From: Zeimonas arvi
Lineage (GTDB): Bacteria > Pseudomonadota > Gammaproteobacteria > Burkholderiales > Burkholderiaceae_E
Direction: 5' to 3'
Length of the DNA: 64,000 nucleotides
NCBI RefSeq assembly: GCF_008039575.1
Contig: NZ_VDUY01000004.1
Location: 62,001-126,000 of the forward strand
Position numbers and translations under genes: made by a program. Shown here in pieces: positions 17,259 to 25,225 of the stretch; within the stretch, counting starts at the first letter, position 1, and the number at the start of each line of letters is the position of its first letter. The notes under the pieces were generated by a model. That model was not told the DNA's origin. It worked only from the letters and a program-made list of their open reading frames with translations, and did no database searches.

Positions 17259-18644
17259 ATGCGCCGGGGGGTCCTGCTCATACAGGCTGCCGGTTCGATG
17301 ATCGACCTCGAACCGGTACTCGCCTCTGGGGGTTGGCGTCCCATTCGTTGCGCCGAGCCAGATCGGATCGAGGCTGCGGCAAGCGATCGTGATTGTCTGG
17401 TGTCGATCGTCGTGATCGAGCGGCTGGGCGATTTCGACTTGCGCGCGCTGCGCGCAGCCATCTGTCGCGCAGCGACGCAGATGGTCGCGGTCACGTCGTC
17501 CGCGGCGCTGGCCGACGCGTCGATCGCCGCGCTGCTGGCCGGCGATTGCTTCGATTTTCATACGCTTCCTGTCGAGAAGGATCGGTTTCTCGCGTCTCTG
17601 GGACACGCGTGCGGCAAAGCCGCTCTACGACGGCGGATGGTCGCTGCGGCCGGGGCCGTCGCAGGGCGGCACGGGATGGTCGGCACGAGCCGGGCGATGC
17701 TCGAGTTGTACCGATCGCTCGACAAGGTCGCCCGGGTCGACGCGCCGGTCCTGATCGGTGGCGAGAGCGGGACGGGCAAGGAGATCGCGGCCCAGGCGAT
17801 CCACCGTGCCACGCCGGGCCGCAACGGCCCCTTCGTCGCGGTGAACTGCGGGGCGATCCCGCCCCAGCTGATGCAAGCCCAGCTGTTCGGCCACGAGAAG
17901 GGCGCGTTCACCGGCGCGCATCAGCGCCAGATCGGGAGTCTCGAGGCCGCAGGCGGCGGCACCATCTTTCTCGACGAGATCGGCGACCTGCCACTCGAAT
18001 CGCAGGCCAGCCTGCTTCGCTTCCTCCAGGAATCGACCGTGGTCCGGATCGGCTCCACCCGCGCGCTGCGCGTCGACGCCAGGGTCGTGGCAGCCACGCA
18101 CGTGGATCTCGGCGCGGCCGTGGCGGACGGTCGCTTTCGCGAGGACCTCTATTACCGCCTCAATGTGCTTCAGCTCCGGGTACCCCCGCTTCGTGAGCGG
18201 GTCGAGGACATTCCGATGCTCGTCGAGCACGTCTTCGAGCTCTGGCCTGACCACCGAACCCCGACGCTGATCGGCATCTCGCGCGACGCCTTGCGGGCGA
18301 TGCGTGAGTACTCGTGGCCGGGCAACGTCCGCGAGCTGATCAACAGGGTCCATCGAGCGATGGTCATGTGCGAAGGGTCGCTGATCGATGCGGAGGATCT
18401 CGGGTTGGGCGCACTCGCGGCGAACGTCGGATCACGATCGCTCGCAACCGCCCGGCGGGGCACCGAGCGAGACCTGGTGATCGCCGCACTTGTACGCAAT
18501 GCCAACAACATGGCGGCCGCCGCGCGCGAGCTCGGCGTGTCGCGAGTCACCTTGTACAGGATGGCCGAGCGCCTGGCCGTCCGGCCGAGACGGCGAGAGT
18601 TCGGCGCGCATTCAGGGGAGGGCAATGATGGAAACCGACAATGA
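17259..18644 (+). CDS. VpsR-like sigma-54-dependent transcriptional activator
   Basis: The 461-residue protein has an N-terminal receiver-like domain without the usual acidic phosphorylation cluster (residues 1-135), an AAA+ domain with Walker A GESGTGKE near residue 168, the sigma-54-contacting GAFTGA near residue 215 and IFLDEIGDLPLESQ as Walker B, and a C-terminal Fis-type helix-turn-helix (ARELGVSRVTLYRMAERL). This layout matches VpsR/FleQ-type activators of biofilm genes, some of which bind cyclic-di-GMP. ATG 17259 has GGAG upstream. The gene overlaps the outer-membrane protein gene and probably controls the locus to its right. Confidence 0.88.
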   Translation: MRRGVLLIQAAGSMIDLEPVLASGGWRPIRCAEPDRIEAAASDRDCLVSIVVIERLGDFDLRALRAAICRAATQMVAVTSSAALADASIAALLAGDCFDFHTLPVEKDRFLASLGHACGKAALRRRMVAAAGAVAGRHGMVGTSRAMLELYRSLDKVARVDAPVLIGGESGTGKEIAAQAIHRATPGRNGPFVAVNCGAIPPQLMQAQLFGHEKGAFTGAHQRQIGSLEAAGGGTIFLDEIGDLPLESQASLLRFLQESTVVRIGSTRALRVDARVVAATHVDLGAAVADGRFREDLYYRLNVLQLRVPPLRERVEDIPMLVEHVFELWPDHRTPTLIGISRDALRAMREYSWPGNVRELINRVHRAMVMCEGSLIDAEDLGLGALAANVGSRSLATARRGTERDLVIAALVRNANNMAAAARELGVSRVTLYRMAERLAVRPRRREFGAHSGEGNDGNRQ

Positions 18645-19884
18645 GAGCCCGGCAAGGGTCGCCATGGCACTGGCGATCGGGCTCGGGATGGCGGTCGCCG
18701 GAGCGTCGGCCCGGGCACAAGGCATCGACGGCGAATCGGGGCTTCGCGCGATCGAGCACAGGCTCGAAGAGGGGGCTCGCCGACTGCAGGAGCTCCGGCG
18801 CCAGCTCGACGACGCGCAGCGACGTCTCGACGAGGATCGGCGCGAGCTGGAGCGCATGGCGGGAAGGAGCGAGGCATATCTGGGCGGTCTCTCGGCGCGG
18901 GGCGGTCCGCCGCAGCTGGCTCAGGCGCCCACCGGCCCGGTGGGCGAGGCGCCGAAGCCGCCCGATCAGCCGGCTGCGTCGGCCCGCATCTTCGACGAGC
19001 CTACGGCGCTGACGCCGCGCGGCAAGCTGGTCCTGGAGCCCACCTACCAGTTCGTTCATGCGACCGACAACCGGATCGCGCTGGTCGGCTACAGCGTGAT
19101 CCCGGCGATCACGATCGGCCTGATCGACGTGCGGCGTGTGTCCCGGGACATCCACACGCTCTCGGTCACCGCCCGCTACGGCGTCACTGGCCGCTTCGAG
19201 CTCGAGGGCAAGCTGCCCTGGGTCTCGGCGAGCAGCTCCACGCTCACCCGCCCCCTGGCGACTCCCTCGGTGACCGACAGTTTCTTCGACTCGAACGGTT
19301 CGGGCATGGGCGACATCGAGCTCGCCGCGCGCTATCAGCTGAACCAGTTCCGGGGAGACAACGCGGTCTATATCGGTTACCTGCGCTACAAGTCGCGCAC
19401 CGGCGAAGGACCGTTCGAAGTCCCGATCGATCCGGCCACCGGACTCCAACAGGAACTGCCGACCGGGTCCGGCTTTCATGGCCTGCAGGCGGGGGTGACT
19501 TTCCTCTATCCCTCGGATCCGGCGGTGTTCTTCGGTGGTATCGCGTACATGCACAACTTCTCGCGGGACGTGGGCAACGGATTCGGCCGGATCCGCCCCG
19601 GCGGCGTCACCGACATCAATCTGGGGATGGGCCTGGCGCTCAACGAGCGCTCCTCGTTCAGCATCGGCTACCAGCACAGCATCGTCGGCAGGACCTCGCA
19701 AAGCGACCCGGCATCGGCGGCCAGGTTGCTGGCGCCGTCGGGCAGCCTGCAGCTCGGCACCCTTCGCTTCGGCATCGCGTACCGCGTCACCCAGAAGCAG
19801 AACGTGAACCTGTCGCTGGGCATCGGCGTCACCGACGACAGCCCCGATGTGGAGCTCACGCTGCGGGTGCCGTGGTCACTGTAG
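18628..19884 (+). CDS. Coiled-coil plus beta-barrel outer-membrane protein, FapF-like
   Basis: The 418-residue protein has a Sec signal peptide (cut near ASARA-Q), a heptad-rich coiled coil (about residues 35-80, LRAIEHRLEEGARRLQELRR onward), a Pro-rich linker and a barrel of alternating strands from about residue 130 ending RVPWSL. FapF, the trimeric amyloid-export pore of Pseudomonas, has the same order of coiled coil then barrel. It overlaps the activator gene by 17 bp; GGAGGG favours ATG 18628 over ATG 18625. Other transporter-like barrels share this fold, so the FapF assignment rests on architecture and context. Confidence 0.7.
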   Translation: METDNESPARVAMALAIGLGMAVAGASARAQGIDGESGLRAIEHRLEEGARRLQELRRQLDDAQRRLDEDRRELERMAGRSEAYLGGLSARGGPPQLAQAPTGPVGEAPKPPDQPAASARIFDEPTALTPRGKLVLEPTYQFVHATDNRIALVGYSVIPAITIGLIDVRRVSRDIHTLSVTARYGVTGRFELEGKLPWVSASSSTLTRPLATPSVTDSFFDSNGSGMGDIELAARYQLNQFRGDNAVYIGYLRYKSRTGEGPFEVPIDPATGLQQELPTGSGFHGLQAGVTFLYPSDPAVFFGGIAYMHNFSRDVGNGFGRIRPGGVTDINLGMGLALNERSSFSIGYQHSIVGRTSQSDPASAARLLAPSGSLQLGTLRFGIAYRVTQKQNVNLSLGIGVTDDSPDVELTLRVPWSL

Positions 19885-19916
19885 CGGCCTCCGGAAGTAC
19901 GGCCTGCAAGGGCGCC

Positions 19917-19945
19917 TCGCCGGGTCGGCCTCGGCGGCCCGGCGA
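19917..19945. terminator. Candidate hairpin between convergent genes
   Basis: TCGCCGGG (19917-19924) pairs perfectly with CCCGGCGA (19938-19945) across a 13-base loop, in the 68-bp gap between the converging barrel and lipoprotein genes. No T-run follows on either strand, so termination is plausible but unproven. Confidence 0.4.
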
Positions 19946-19952
19946 AGCTCCG

Positions 19953-20780
19953 TCAGCGCTGTCCCACGAAGGTGCGCCCGGCCGAACGCGAATCGTCGAG
20001 GAGCATCAGGACCAGCTGCGACGGGCCGCTCGACGGCGCGGTCACGAATCCGACACCGGCGATCGACTCGCCGTCGCTGCTGCCGCAGCCGTTGCCCAGC
20101 GTGAAGTTCGCGTCGTAGACATTGCGCCCCGATGACCTGGCCCGTAACGAGCCGCTGAACTCGCAGCTGTAGGCGATGCTGCCGTCTGGGGCGAAGCCGC
20201 TGGCTACGCCCCGGACTGCGCCCTGCTCGCTGACCTCGATGCCGCCCGTTTCGGTGCGCCCGAAGAACCCGGGCCACTGCCCGGCGACGGCCGCGGCATT
20301 GGCCGGCTGGTCATAGTCGTAGTCGGCCACCGCTGCGGCCGTCACGGTGTACTGGTACGGGGGCGCCGGCGGAGTGGGCGTGACGGGGGTGATCGCGATG
20401 TCCATTCGCTCACGCGGCGCGTAGGTGGCGCTGAGCGAGGAAGTCTCGACGATTCCCTGGAGGAAGTTGTAATCGCGCAACTCTGCGACCGTGTAGTTGC
20501 CGTCGCGCGACGAGCCGTTGCCTTGAACGAAGCCGCCGTGCTCTCCGCCGGCCCTGCCGGTCGCGGGCGGCAGGCGGTAGACACCCCAGAGCTGATCGTT
20601 CTCCAGCACCAGCAGGAATATGCCCGAGCCATCGTCGTTATCGAGCGCGTAGGCGCCCTCCGCCACGCGTGGAGCGGACGCCGGCCCGGTCGCCACCACG
20701 GGATCGTCTCCGCCTCCGCCGCAGCCGCCAAGCGCGGCCGCCAGAGTCGCTGCCAGGCCGAATGCCTTCGATCGATTCAT
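19953..20780 (-). CDS. Predicted lipoprotein of the amyloid-like locus, unknown function
   Basis: The 275-residue protein has a lipoprotein signal (AAALGGC, Cys20) followed by a Gly/Asp linker. The rest is beta-rich with repeats of strand-turn character (DGSGIFLLVLENDQLWGVY; later GGIEVSEQGAVRGVASGF and GQLVL-type ends), resembling beta-sandwich lipoproteins that sense or bind at the outer membrane. I do not recognise a family. It is the last gene of the leftward operon, starting 3 bp after the FapE-position gene, so it likely supports that system. Confidence 0.75.
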   Translation of the reverse strand: MNRSKAFGLAATLAAALGGCGGGGDDPVVATGPASAPRVAEGAYALDNDDGSGIFLLVLENDQLWGVYRLPPATGRAGGEHGGFVQGNGSSRDGNYTVAELRDYNFLQGIVETSSLSATYAPRERMDIAITPVTPTPPAPPYQYTVTAAAVADYDYDQPANAAAVAGQWPGFFGRTETGGIEVSEQGAVRGVASGFAPDGSIAYSCEFSGSLRARSSGRNVYDANFTLGNGCGSSDGESIAGVGFVTAPSSGPSQLVLMLLDDSRSAGRTFVGQR

Positions 20781-20783
20781 GAT

Positions 20784-21638
20784 TCAGCGCCGCAACGCGT
20801 CGAGGGCCTGCTGTTGTTGCAGGAAAGAAGCGAGGTGCGAGGCACGCAGCGCCGCGAGGCTGCTCATCGTCGCCTGGATCCGGGTCTCGGTGTCGATGCG
20901 TATCGCCGCGACCGAGTTCTGGATCGTGGTCATCATCGCGGCGGCGTCGGGCAGGTTGCTGACCGTGACGGCTGGCGCGGCATTCGCGACCGGAAGTGCG
21001 GCGCCGGGCGCGCTTGCGGAGCGACCCGGAAGCTCGCCGTTGGCGGCATTGACCCCCGCCGCAAGGCCCGGCCCGAACTGCCCCATTGCCGACGAACTCG
21101 CCCCGGCCGATCCCGAGGCCGTCGGGGCCGCACCCTGGCTCGGCGCCGCAGGCGGAACGGCAGCGTCCGGGATCGCGCGCGATGCGAAGCCGAGAGCGGC
21201 GCCCGCCGCCGCCGAAGTCCGTCCGCCGGGCGCGGTCGGCGCAACGCTGTCGACGCCAGCCTGGTCGAGGATTCGCGCAACGCCGTCCTGTGCGACGACC
21301 GTGTTGTTCTGCCCGATCTGGATCAGGTTGGCCAGATTGCCGGCGAGTTCGACGCGCGGCGCCTGCCCCCGGGACAGGTTGGCCACCTCGGAGAGCACGA
21401 GTCGCGAGCGCGACACGACCTCACCGTCGATCCGGACGAGCCGTTCGATCGAGAAGTTCGCGATGAGCACCCCGAGATCCAGGCCGCCACGCATCTGTGC
21501 CAGCGCCTCGTCCTGCACTGCGCTCCACGCGTCGATCGGCGAAGCGCTCCCGGTTGCGCCGACAGCGGCGGGCGCGGCGGCGAGCAGCGCCGCAGCCAGC
21601 CAACTGGGTACGGCAAGCCTGCGTCCATCTGTTTCCAT
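20784..21638 (-). CDS. Exported protein at the FapE position with RGG motif
   Basis: The 284-residue protein has a signal peptide (cut near residue 28) and then DEALAQMRGGLDLG (residues 43-56), a double-glycine-like motif. The next segment (VLIANFSIERLVRIDGEVV) is a strand pair, followed by LIQIGQNNTVVAQDG (residues 105-119), an Ala/Ser/Pro-rich linker and a C-terminal helix rich in Gln (FLQQQQALDALRR). It sits between the C39 peptidase and the lipoprotein, as FapE sits near FapD in Pseudomonas. GAGG precedes ATG 21638. Function is inferred from context only. Confidence 0.7.
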   Translation of the reverse strand: METDGRRLAVPSWLAAALLAAAPAAVGATGSASPIDAWSAVQDEALAQMRGGLDLGVLIANFSIERLVRIDGEVVSRSRLVLSEVANLSRGQAPRVELAGNLANLIQIGQNNTVVAQDGVARILDQAGVDSVAPTAPGGRTSAAAGAALGFASRAIPDAAVPPAAPSQGAAPTASGSAGASSSAMGQFGPGLAAGVNAANGELPGRSASAPGAALPVANAAPAVTVSNLPDAAAMMTTIQNSVAAIRIDTETRIQATMSSLAALRASHLASFLQQQQALDALRR

Positions 21639-21651
21639 GACGTGCCTCGAC

Positions 21652-22365
21652 TCAGAATCTGCTCGCGTCCGGGATGCCCAGCGTGAGCGTGCCCAACCCG
21701 TCACGCGAGACGGCCAGGGCGGTTGGCGCGGCCAGGCGAGAGGCCCAGTCGGCCGGCGCGTTGAAGCTGGCAGTGTCCAGATGGCTGCGAATGACGAAGA
21801 AGATCCCGCCGACCCAGAGCGATTCGAACTGTTGCCGGTCGACGAAGCGAGTGCCGATCGCCGGATCACCCAGCACCACGCGATTGCGCTGCAAGCCTTT
21901 GACGACCACGAAATGGCGGTATCCGTTGTCGCTGACCAGCGCGATGGCCGGCACGCCGACGCTGGCGAGCTCATCGAGCGATACCTGCACGCCGTCGGCA
22001 CGATAGCCTTCGGCCTCGAGGTATCGCTTCATGTCGAGCAGCGAGAAGCCCTCCGCGCGGATCTTCGGCTGGTCGCCGCGCTCCCACATCCTCTGGAAGA
22101 CCTGAGCCTCGCTGACCTTGCGGCCGTAGTGAAACGTGAGCAGGGTCGCGATCGCGGCCGACCCGCAACTGAAGTCGTATTTCTGGTGAACCGTGGTCCG
22201 GAAGGCGGCCTGCTGCCGGATCTCCTTGATCGTGCGGATGGGCATCGCGTAACCGCGGCCCGATTCGGCCAGCACCGGCGCCGTGCCGACCGCTCCGGCC
22301 GGACGCAGCGCACCAGCCGCCAGCGCAAGGGCCGCGAGTGCCAGGATGAATCCGCGGCGAATCAC
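21652..22365 (-). CDS. Periplasmic C39-family cysteine peptidase, FapD-like
   Basis: The 237-residue protein has an N-terminal signal peptide and one papain-like C39 domain without the ABC-transporter parts found in bacteriocin exporters. The active site is visible: QKYDFSCGSAA (Cys67), GYRHFVVVKG (His151) and VLGDPAIG (Asp167), with Gln61 in the oxyanion position. C39 enzymes cut after double-glycine motifs, and FapD is the C39 protease needed for Fap amyloid export. It starts with GTG 22365, 7 bp after the small exported gene, so coupling is likely. Confidence 0.85.
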   Translation of the reverse strand: MIRRGFILALAALALAAGALRPAGAVGTAPVLAESGRGYAMPIRTIKEIRQQAAFRTTVHQKYDFSCGSAAIATLLTFHYGRKVSEAQVFQRMWERGDQPKIRAEGFSLLDMKRYLEAEGYRADGVQVSLDELASVGVPAIALVSDNGYRHFVVVKGLQRNRVVLGDPAIGTRFVDRQQFESLWVGGIFFVIRSHLDTASFNAPADWASRLAAPTALAVSRDGLGTLTLGIPDASRF

Positions 22366-22372
22366 GGTCGCG

Positions 22373-22753
22373 CTACTTCAGCTGGAGATTGAGGATCGTC
22401 GAGTTCTGGATCACGACGTTGTTGCCGGAGTTCTGGACGACCATCGGCACGCCGTTCGCGTTCGAGAACGCGCTGTCGGCGATCGTGTTGTTCCCCGTGG
22501 CGAGATTGCTCGCGACGTTGCCCTCGACGGTGGCAGTCGCGTTGTTCTGGTTGACGTGAACGTTGCCGCCGCGCTGTCCGGCGAGCTCGCTCTCGCCGAG
22601 GACGCGACCGAACGCGACGTCCGCGCGCGCAGGACCGCCCCTGGCCTCGCTTGCGACGAGACCGTCGCCTTCCTCGGCAACGGCCGGCGCCACGGGCGCG
22701 AGAAGCGCCAGGGCCAGCAGGGCTGCGCCGGCGATCGGCTTCGTGGAACTCAT
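22373..22753 (-). CDS. Small exported protein with double-glycine and QN-rich motifs
   Basis: The 126-residue protein has a Sec signal (cut after APAVA, residue 26), then LGESELAGQRGG (residues 52-63), which matches the double-glycine leader pattern (Leu -12, Glu -8, Leu -7, Gly -2, Gly -1). The remainder is Asn/Val/Gly-rich with HVNQNNATATV and the C-terminal VVQNSGNNVVIQNSTI, typical of beta-forming amyloid-like units. It could be the minor subunit or nucleator beside the giant protein. AGAGG precedes ATG 22753. No known family is certain. Confidence 0.75.
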   Translation of the reverse strand: MSSTKPIAGAALLALALLAPVAPAVAEEGDGLVASEARGGPARADVAFGRVLGESELAGQRGGNVHVNQNNATATVEGNVASNLATGNNTIADSAFSNANGVPMVVQNSGNNVVIQNSTILNLQLK

Positions 22754-22784
22754 GTTCCTCTCCGGAGATGCGGTTCGATTCGTC

Positions 22785-22818
22785 GCGAAGGGAGGCGCCC
22801 GATGGCGCCTCCCTTCGC
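22785..22818 (-). promoter_or_regulatory. Strong intercistronic stem-loop after the giant gene
   Basis: GCGAAGGGAGGCGCC (22785-22799) and GGCGCCTCCCTTCGC (22804-22818) form a perfect 15-bp stem with a 4-base loop in the 92-bp gap downstream of the giant gene. No T-run follows on the minus strand. It could cap and stabilise the giant mRNA or act as a partial terminator, giving more structural protein than accessory proteins. Confidence 0.75.
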
Positions 22819-22845
22819 TCCGAGGATCACTGACCGGCTTTCCGA

Positions 22846-25128
22846 TCAGCGAACCGCGAGGTTCGCCTGCACGTTGACGCTTTGCTGGATCAGCGACGCG
22901 AAGCCGGTGTTCTGGCTCATGACGGTGATGCCGGCACTGTTGGCGAACGAACCGCCGCTCACGGTATTGGACATGTCGAAGGTCCCGGCGTCGACCATGA
23001 TGGTGCCGCCCGCGCCCCCGACCGCGCCGTTGCCGACGCCGCCCGTGCCGCCCGTGCCGCCGTTACCGACGCCGCCGGCCGCGCCCACGGCACCGCTCCC
23101 GCCGGACGCGCTGCCATTCGTTGCAGAGCCGTTCGACGCGGTGGTGGATGCGCCGCCGTTCGTGGCGTTACCTGCCGTCGCCGCGCCACCCGCGCCGCCC
23201 GCGCCACCGGCGTTGCTTGCCGTTCCGCCGGCGCCGCCGTTGCCCGCGACCGCGGTGGCCGTCCCACCCGTGCCGCCGGTTCCGCCGTTCGGCGAGAATG
23301 TGCCGCCACTGGCCGTGCCGCCCATGCCGCCGGCACCGCCATTGCCGCCGTTGCCGCCATCGCCGCCTGCGCCGCCCGAGCCGAGCGAGGCACTCGCGCC
23401 GCCGTTGGTTGCGCTACCGTTGGTCGCGGAGCCGCCCGCGCCGGAATGTCCGCTGGTGTTCATCGCGGTGTTGGTGCCGCCCCTTCCGCCCGTGCCAGTG
23501 CCAGCCATGGCCGTCCCGCCGGCGCCGCCAGTACCGCTCACCGCGCCCGATCCGCCGGTGCCGACGCCGCCGGCGCCGCCGGTCCCACCGGTGCCCGTCG
23601 CGCCGGCCGCGGCAGCGGCCATGCCGCCGGTGCTCGTGCCGGTTGCGCCGGCCGCGCCGACCGCCCCGCTGCTGGTGGCCGCTGCCGCCGTGGCCGGCGC
23701 GCTGGCGCCGCCCGCGGCGCCGGTCGCGCCGGACCCGCCGGTGCCAGCGCCCGCGGTGTTCGTCCCGCCAACGCCGGCGCCGCCGGTGCTGGTGCCACCG
23801 GTGTTGGTACCAGCGGTGCTGGTGCCGGCGGAATTGCCATCCCGGCGCCCATCGTTCGTTGCCGAGGCCTGGGCGTTCGCGCCTTCCGCGCCGGCGCCTG
23901 ACGCGCCTCCACCGGTCGCGCCGGCGCCAGTCGCCCTGCCGCCGACGCCGCCCGCGCCATCGCCGCCGCTGCCGCCGTTGCCGGCATCGCCGACCGACGC
24001 GGACGTGCTGCTGTTGCCCGCGCTGCCGCCCGAGCCACCGGAGCCGCCGGCCGCCATGCCGCCGGCGCCGCCGTTGCCGCCGCCGCCATTGCCCCCGGAG
24101 CCGTTTCCGGCATCACCACCCATGCCGCCTGCGCCGGTGCCGCCGGCGCCGCCGGTGCCCGAGGCGCCGCCCATGCCGCCGTTGGCGAAACCGCCGAGGC
24201 CGCCGGTGGCGTTCGCCCCGCTGGCGTCGGCGTTGCCGGCGCGACCCGTGTTGCCACTGTCACCCGCTGCGGCATATCCATTGGACGCGCTGCCGTTGGT
24301 CGTGTTGCCGTTGCTCACGCTGCCGCCGGCCGATCCGATCGCGCCGGTCGCACCGTTGCCGCCGGTGGCGCCGTTCGCGGTCGCCGAGCCCGTGGAGGTC
24401 GAGTTCCCGGCGTTGCCGGCCGCGCCGCCCCAGGCCGCAGAGTTGCCGCCCCAACCGCCGTTGGCGCCGTTGGCATCCCCGGTGTCGCCGCCGCGACCGC
24501 CCCGGCCGCCCTGGGCGCCCCAATTGGTGGCGCTGCCGTTGCTGGCCGCGCCAGCGCTCGCGCTGCCATTGGTGGCGCTGCCGTTGTTCGCGTTGCCGCC
24601 ATTGCCGCCATTGCCGCCGTTGCCGCCGCTGCCGCCGTTCCCGGTGCCGCCGTTGCCGCCCTGGCCGTTGCCGCCGGGGCCTGCGTACGTGCTGCCCCAG
24701 TTGCCGGCCTGGTTGCCGATGTTCCTGATCGTGTTGTTGCTGACCGTCGCGCTGAGCGTCGAGGTTGCCACGATCGCGGTGTTCCAGGTCTGCGTGGTGT
24801 TGTGTGAGTTCCAGTTGGCGGCCGCAGTGCCGCCATCGATCGCGGCCGCCCCGCCCAGTCCGGAGGCGTTCTTGCTGTTGTTGCTCCGGTTGCTGTTGTC
24901 GGCCTGGTTGCTTGTCGAGGTCGTGGTGGTCGTGTCTTGAGAAGCCGACGAGTATTCATTCGCCTGCGGACTGCCGTCACCGCTCTGCCTCGACGTGGCG
25001 GAGGTGTTCTGGGTGATCGATCCGCTCCTGTCCAGCGGACTGTCGTTGACTTCAGCGTAAGGGTTGGCGATGGCCGTACCTGAGCCGAAGGCCATGGCGA
25101 TTGCCGTGGCGAGCAATGTCTTCCTCAT
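22846..25128 (-). CDS. Giant exported Gly/Ala/Asn-rich protein, candidate amyloid or matrix subunit
   Basis: The 760-residue protein has a Sec signal (cut near AIA, residue 21), a Ser/Asn/Thr/Gln-rich N-terminal region (residues 22-149), a long low-complexity block of GGNGG, GTGG, SATNGSA-type units (about 150-708) and a C-terminal tail with SQNTGFASLIQQSVNVQANL (residues 738-757). No cysteine is seen and aromatics are rare. Composition and context suggest an extracellular fibre or matrix protein. ATG 25128 has GGGAG 7 bp upstream. It differs from Pseudomonas FapC, which has three imperfect repeats and a CxxC end. Confidence 0.85.
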   Translation of the reverse strand: MRKTLLATAIAMAFGSGTAIANPYAEVNDSPLDRSGSITQNTSATSRQSGDGSPQANEYSSASQDTTTTTSTSNQADNSNRSNNSKNASGLGGAAAIDGGTAAANWNSHNTTQTWNTAIVATSTLSATVSNNTIRNIGNQAGNWGSTYAGPGGNGQGGNGGTGNGGSGGNGGNGGNGGNANNGSATNGSASAGAASNGSATNWGAQGGRGGRGGDTGDANGANGGWGGNSAAWGGAAGNAGNSTSTGSATANGATGGNGATGAIGSAGGSVSNGNTTNGSASNGYAAAGDSGNTGRAGNADASGANATGGLGGFANGGMGGASGTGGAGGTGAGGMGGDAGNGSGGNGGGGNGGAGGMAAGGSGGSGGSAGNSSTSASVGDAGNGGSGGDGAGGVGGRATGAGATGGGASGAGAEGANAQASATNDGRRDGNSAGTSTAGTNTGGTSTGGAGVGGTNTAGAGTGGSGATGAAGGASAPATAAAATSSGAVGAAGATGTSTGGMAAAAAGATGTGGTGGAGGVGTGGSGAVSGTGGAGGTAMAGTGTGGRGGTNTAMNTSGHSGAGGSATNGSATNGGASASLGSGGAGGDGGNGGNGGAGGMGGTASGGTFSPNGGTGGTGGTATAVAGNGGAGGTASNAGGAGGAGGAATAGNATNGGASTTASNGSATNGSASGGSGAVGAAGGVGNGGTGGTGGVGNGAVGGAGGTIMVDAGTFDMSNTVSGGSFANSAGITVMSQNTGFASLIQQSVNVQANLAVR
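23005..24681 (-). repeat. Glycine-rich low-complexity repeat block inside the giant gene
   Basis: About 560 codons consist of irregular short units rather than exact tandem copies: GGxGG runs, GTGG and GAGG units, and recurrent SATNGSA or NATNGGA segments. Codons for Gly vary, which argues for old, selected repeats rather than recent slippage. On the opposite strand the same DNA reads as a long Pro/Ala-rich open frame with no gene character. Confidence 0.8.
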
Positions 25129-25209
25129 TTGTGCACTCCCTGTCGCGAATGACCTGCGCGTTGATGTTGGGCGGGGATGCACTCGAAACGTCCCCCGCCT
25201 CGGCGCCGA

Positions 25210-25225
25210 TGCAAGTCGCATGCCC
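25210..25225 (-). promoter_or_regulatory. Sigma-54 promoter of the giant-protein operon
   Basis: Read leftward, the site is GGGCATGCGACTTGCA. It matches TGGCACG-N4-TTGC[AT] at 10 of 12 informative positions, with both the GG and GC dinucleotides and correct spacing. Transcription would start near 25199, leaving about 70 bases of leader before ATG 25128. The activator gene at 17259 supplies the needed protein type. Confidence 0.7.

Noticed and set aside
23005-24681. Possible CRISPR or satellite repeat
   Set aside because: Units are short, irregular, in frame and without regular spacers; they encode the glycine-rich block.
22283-24940. 885-codon Pro/Ala-rich frame opposite the giant gene
   Set aside because: Complement of GGN codons gives Pro and Ala runs. 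No signal or domain, and the minus-strand protein has a proper signal peptide, ribosome binding site and promoter.
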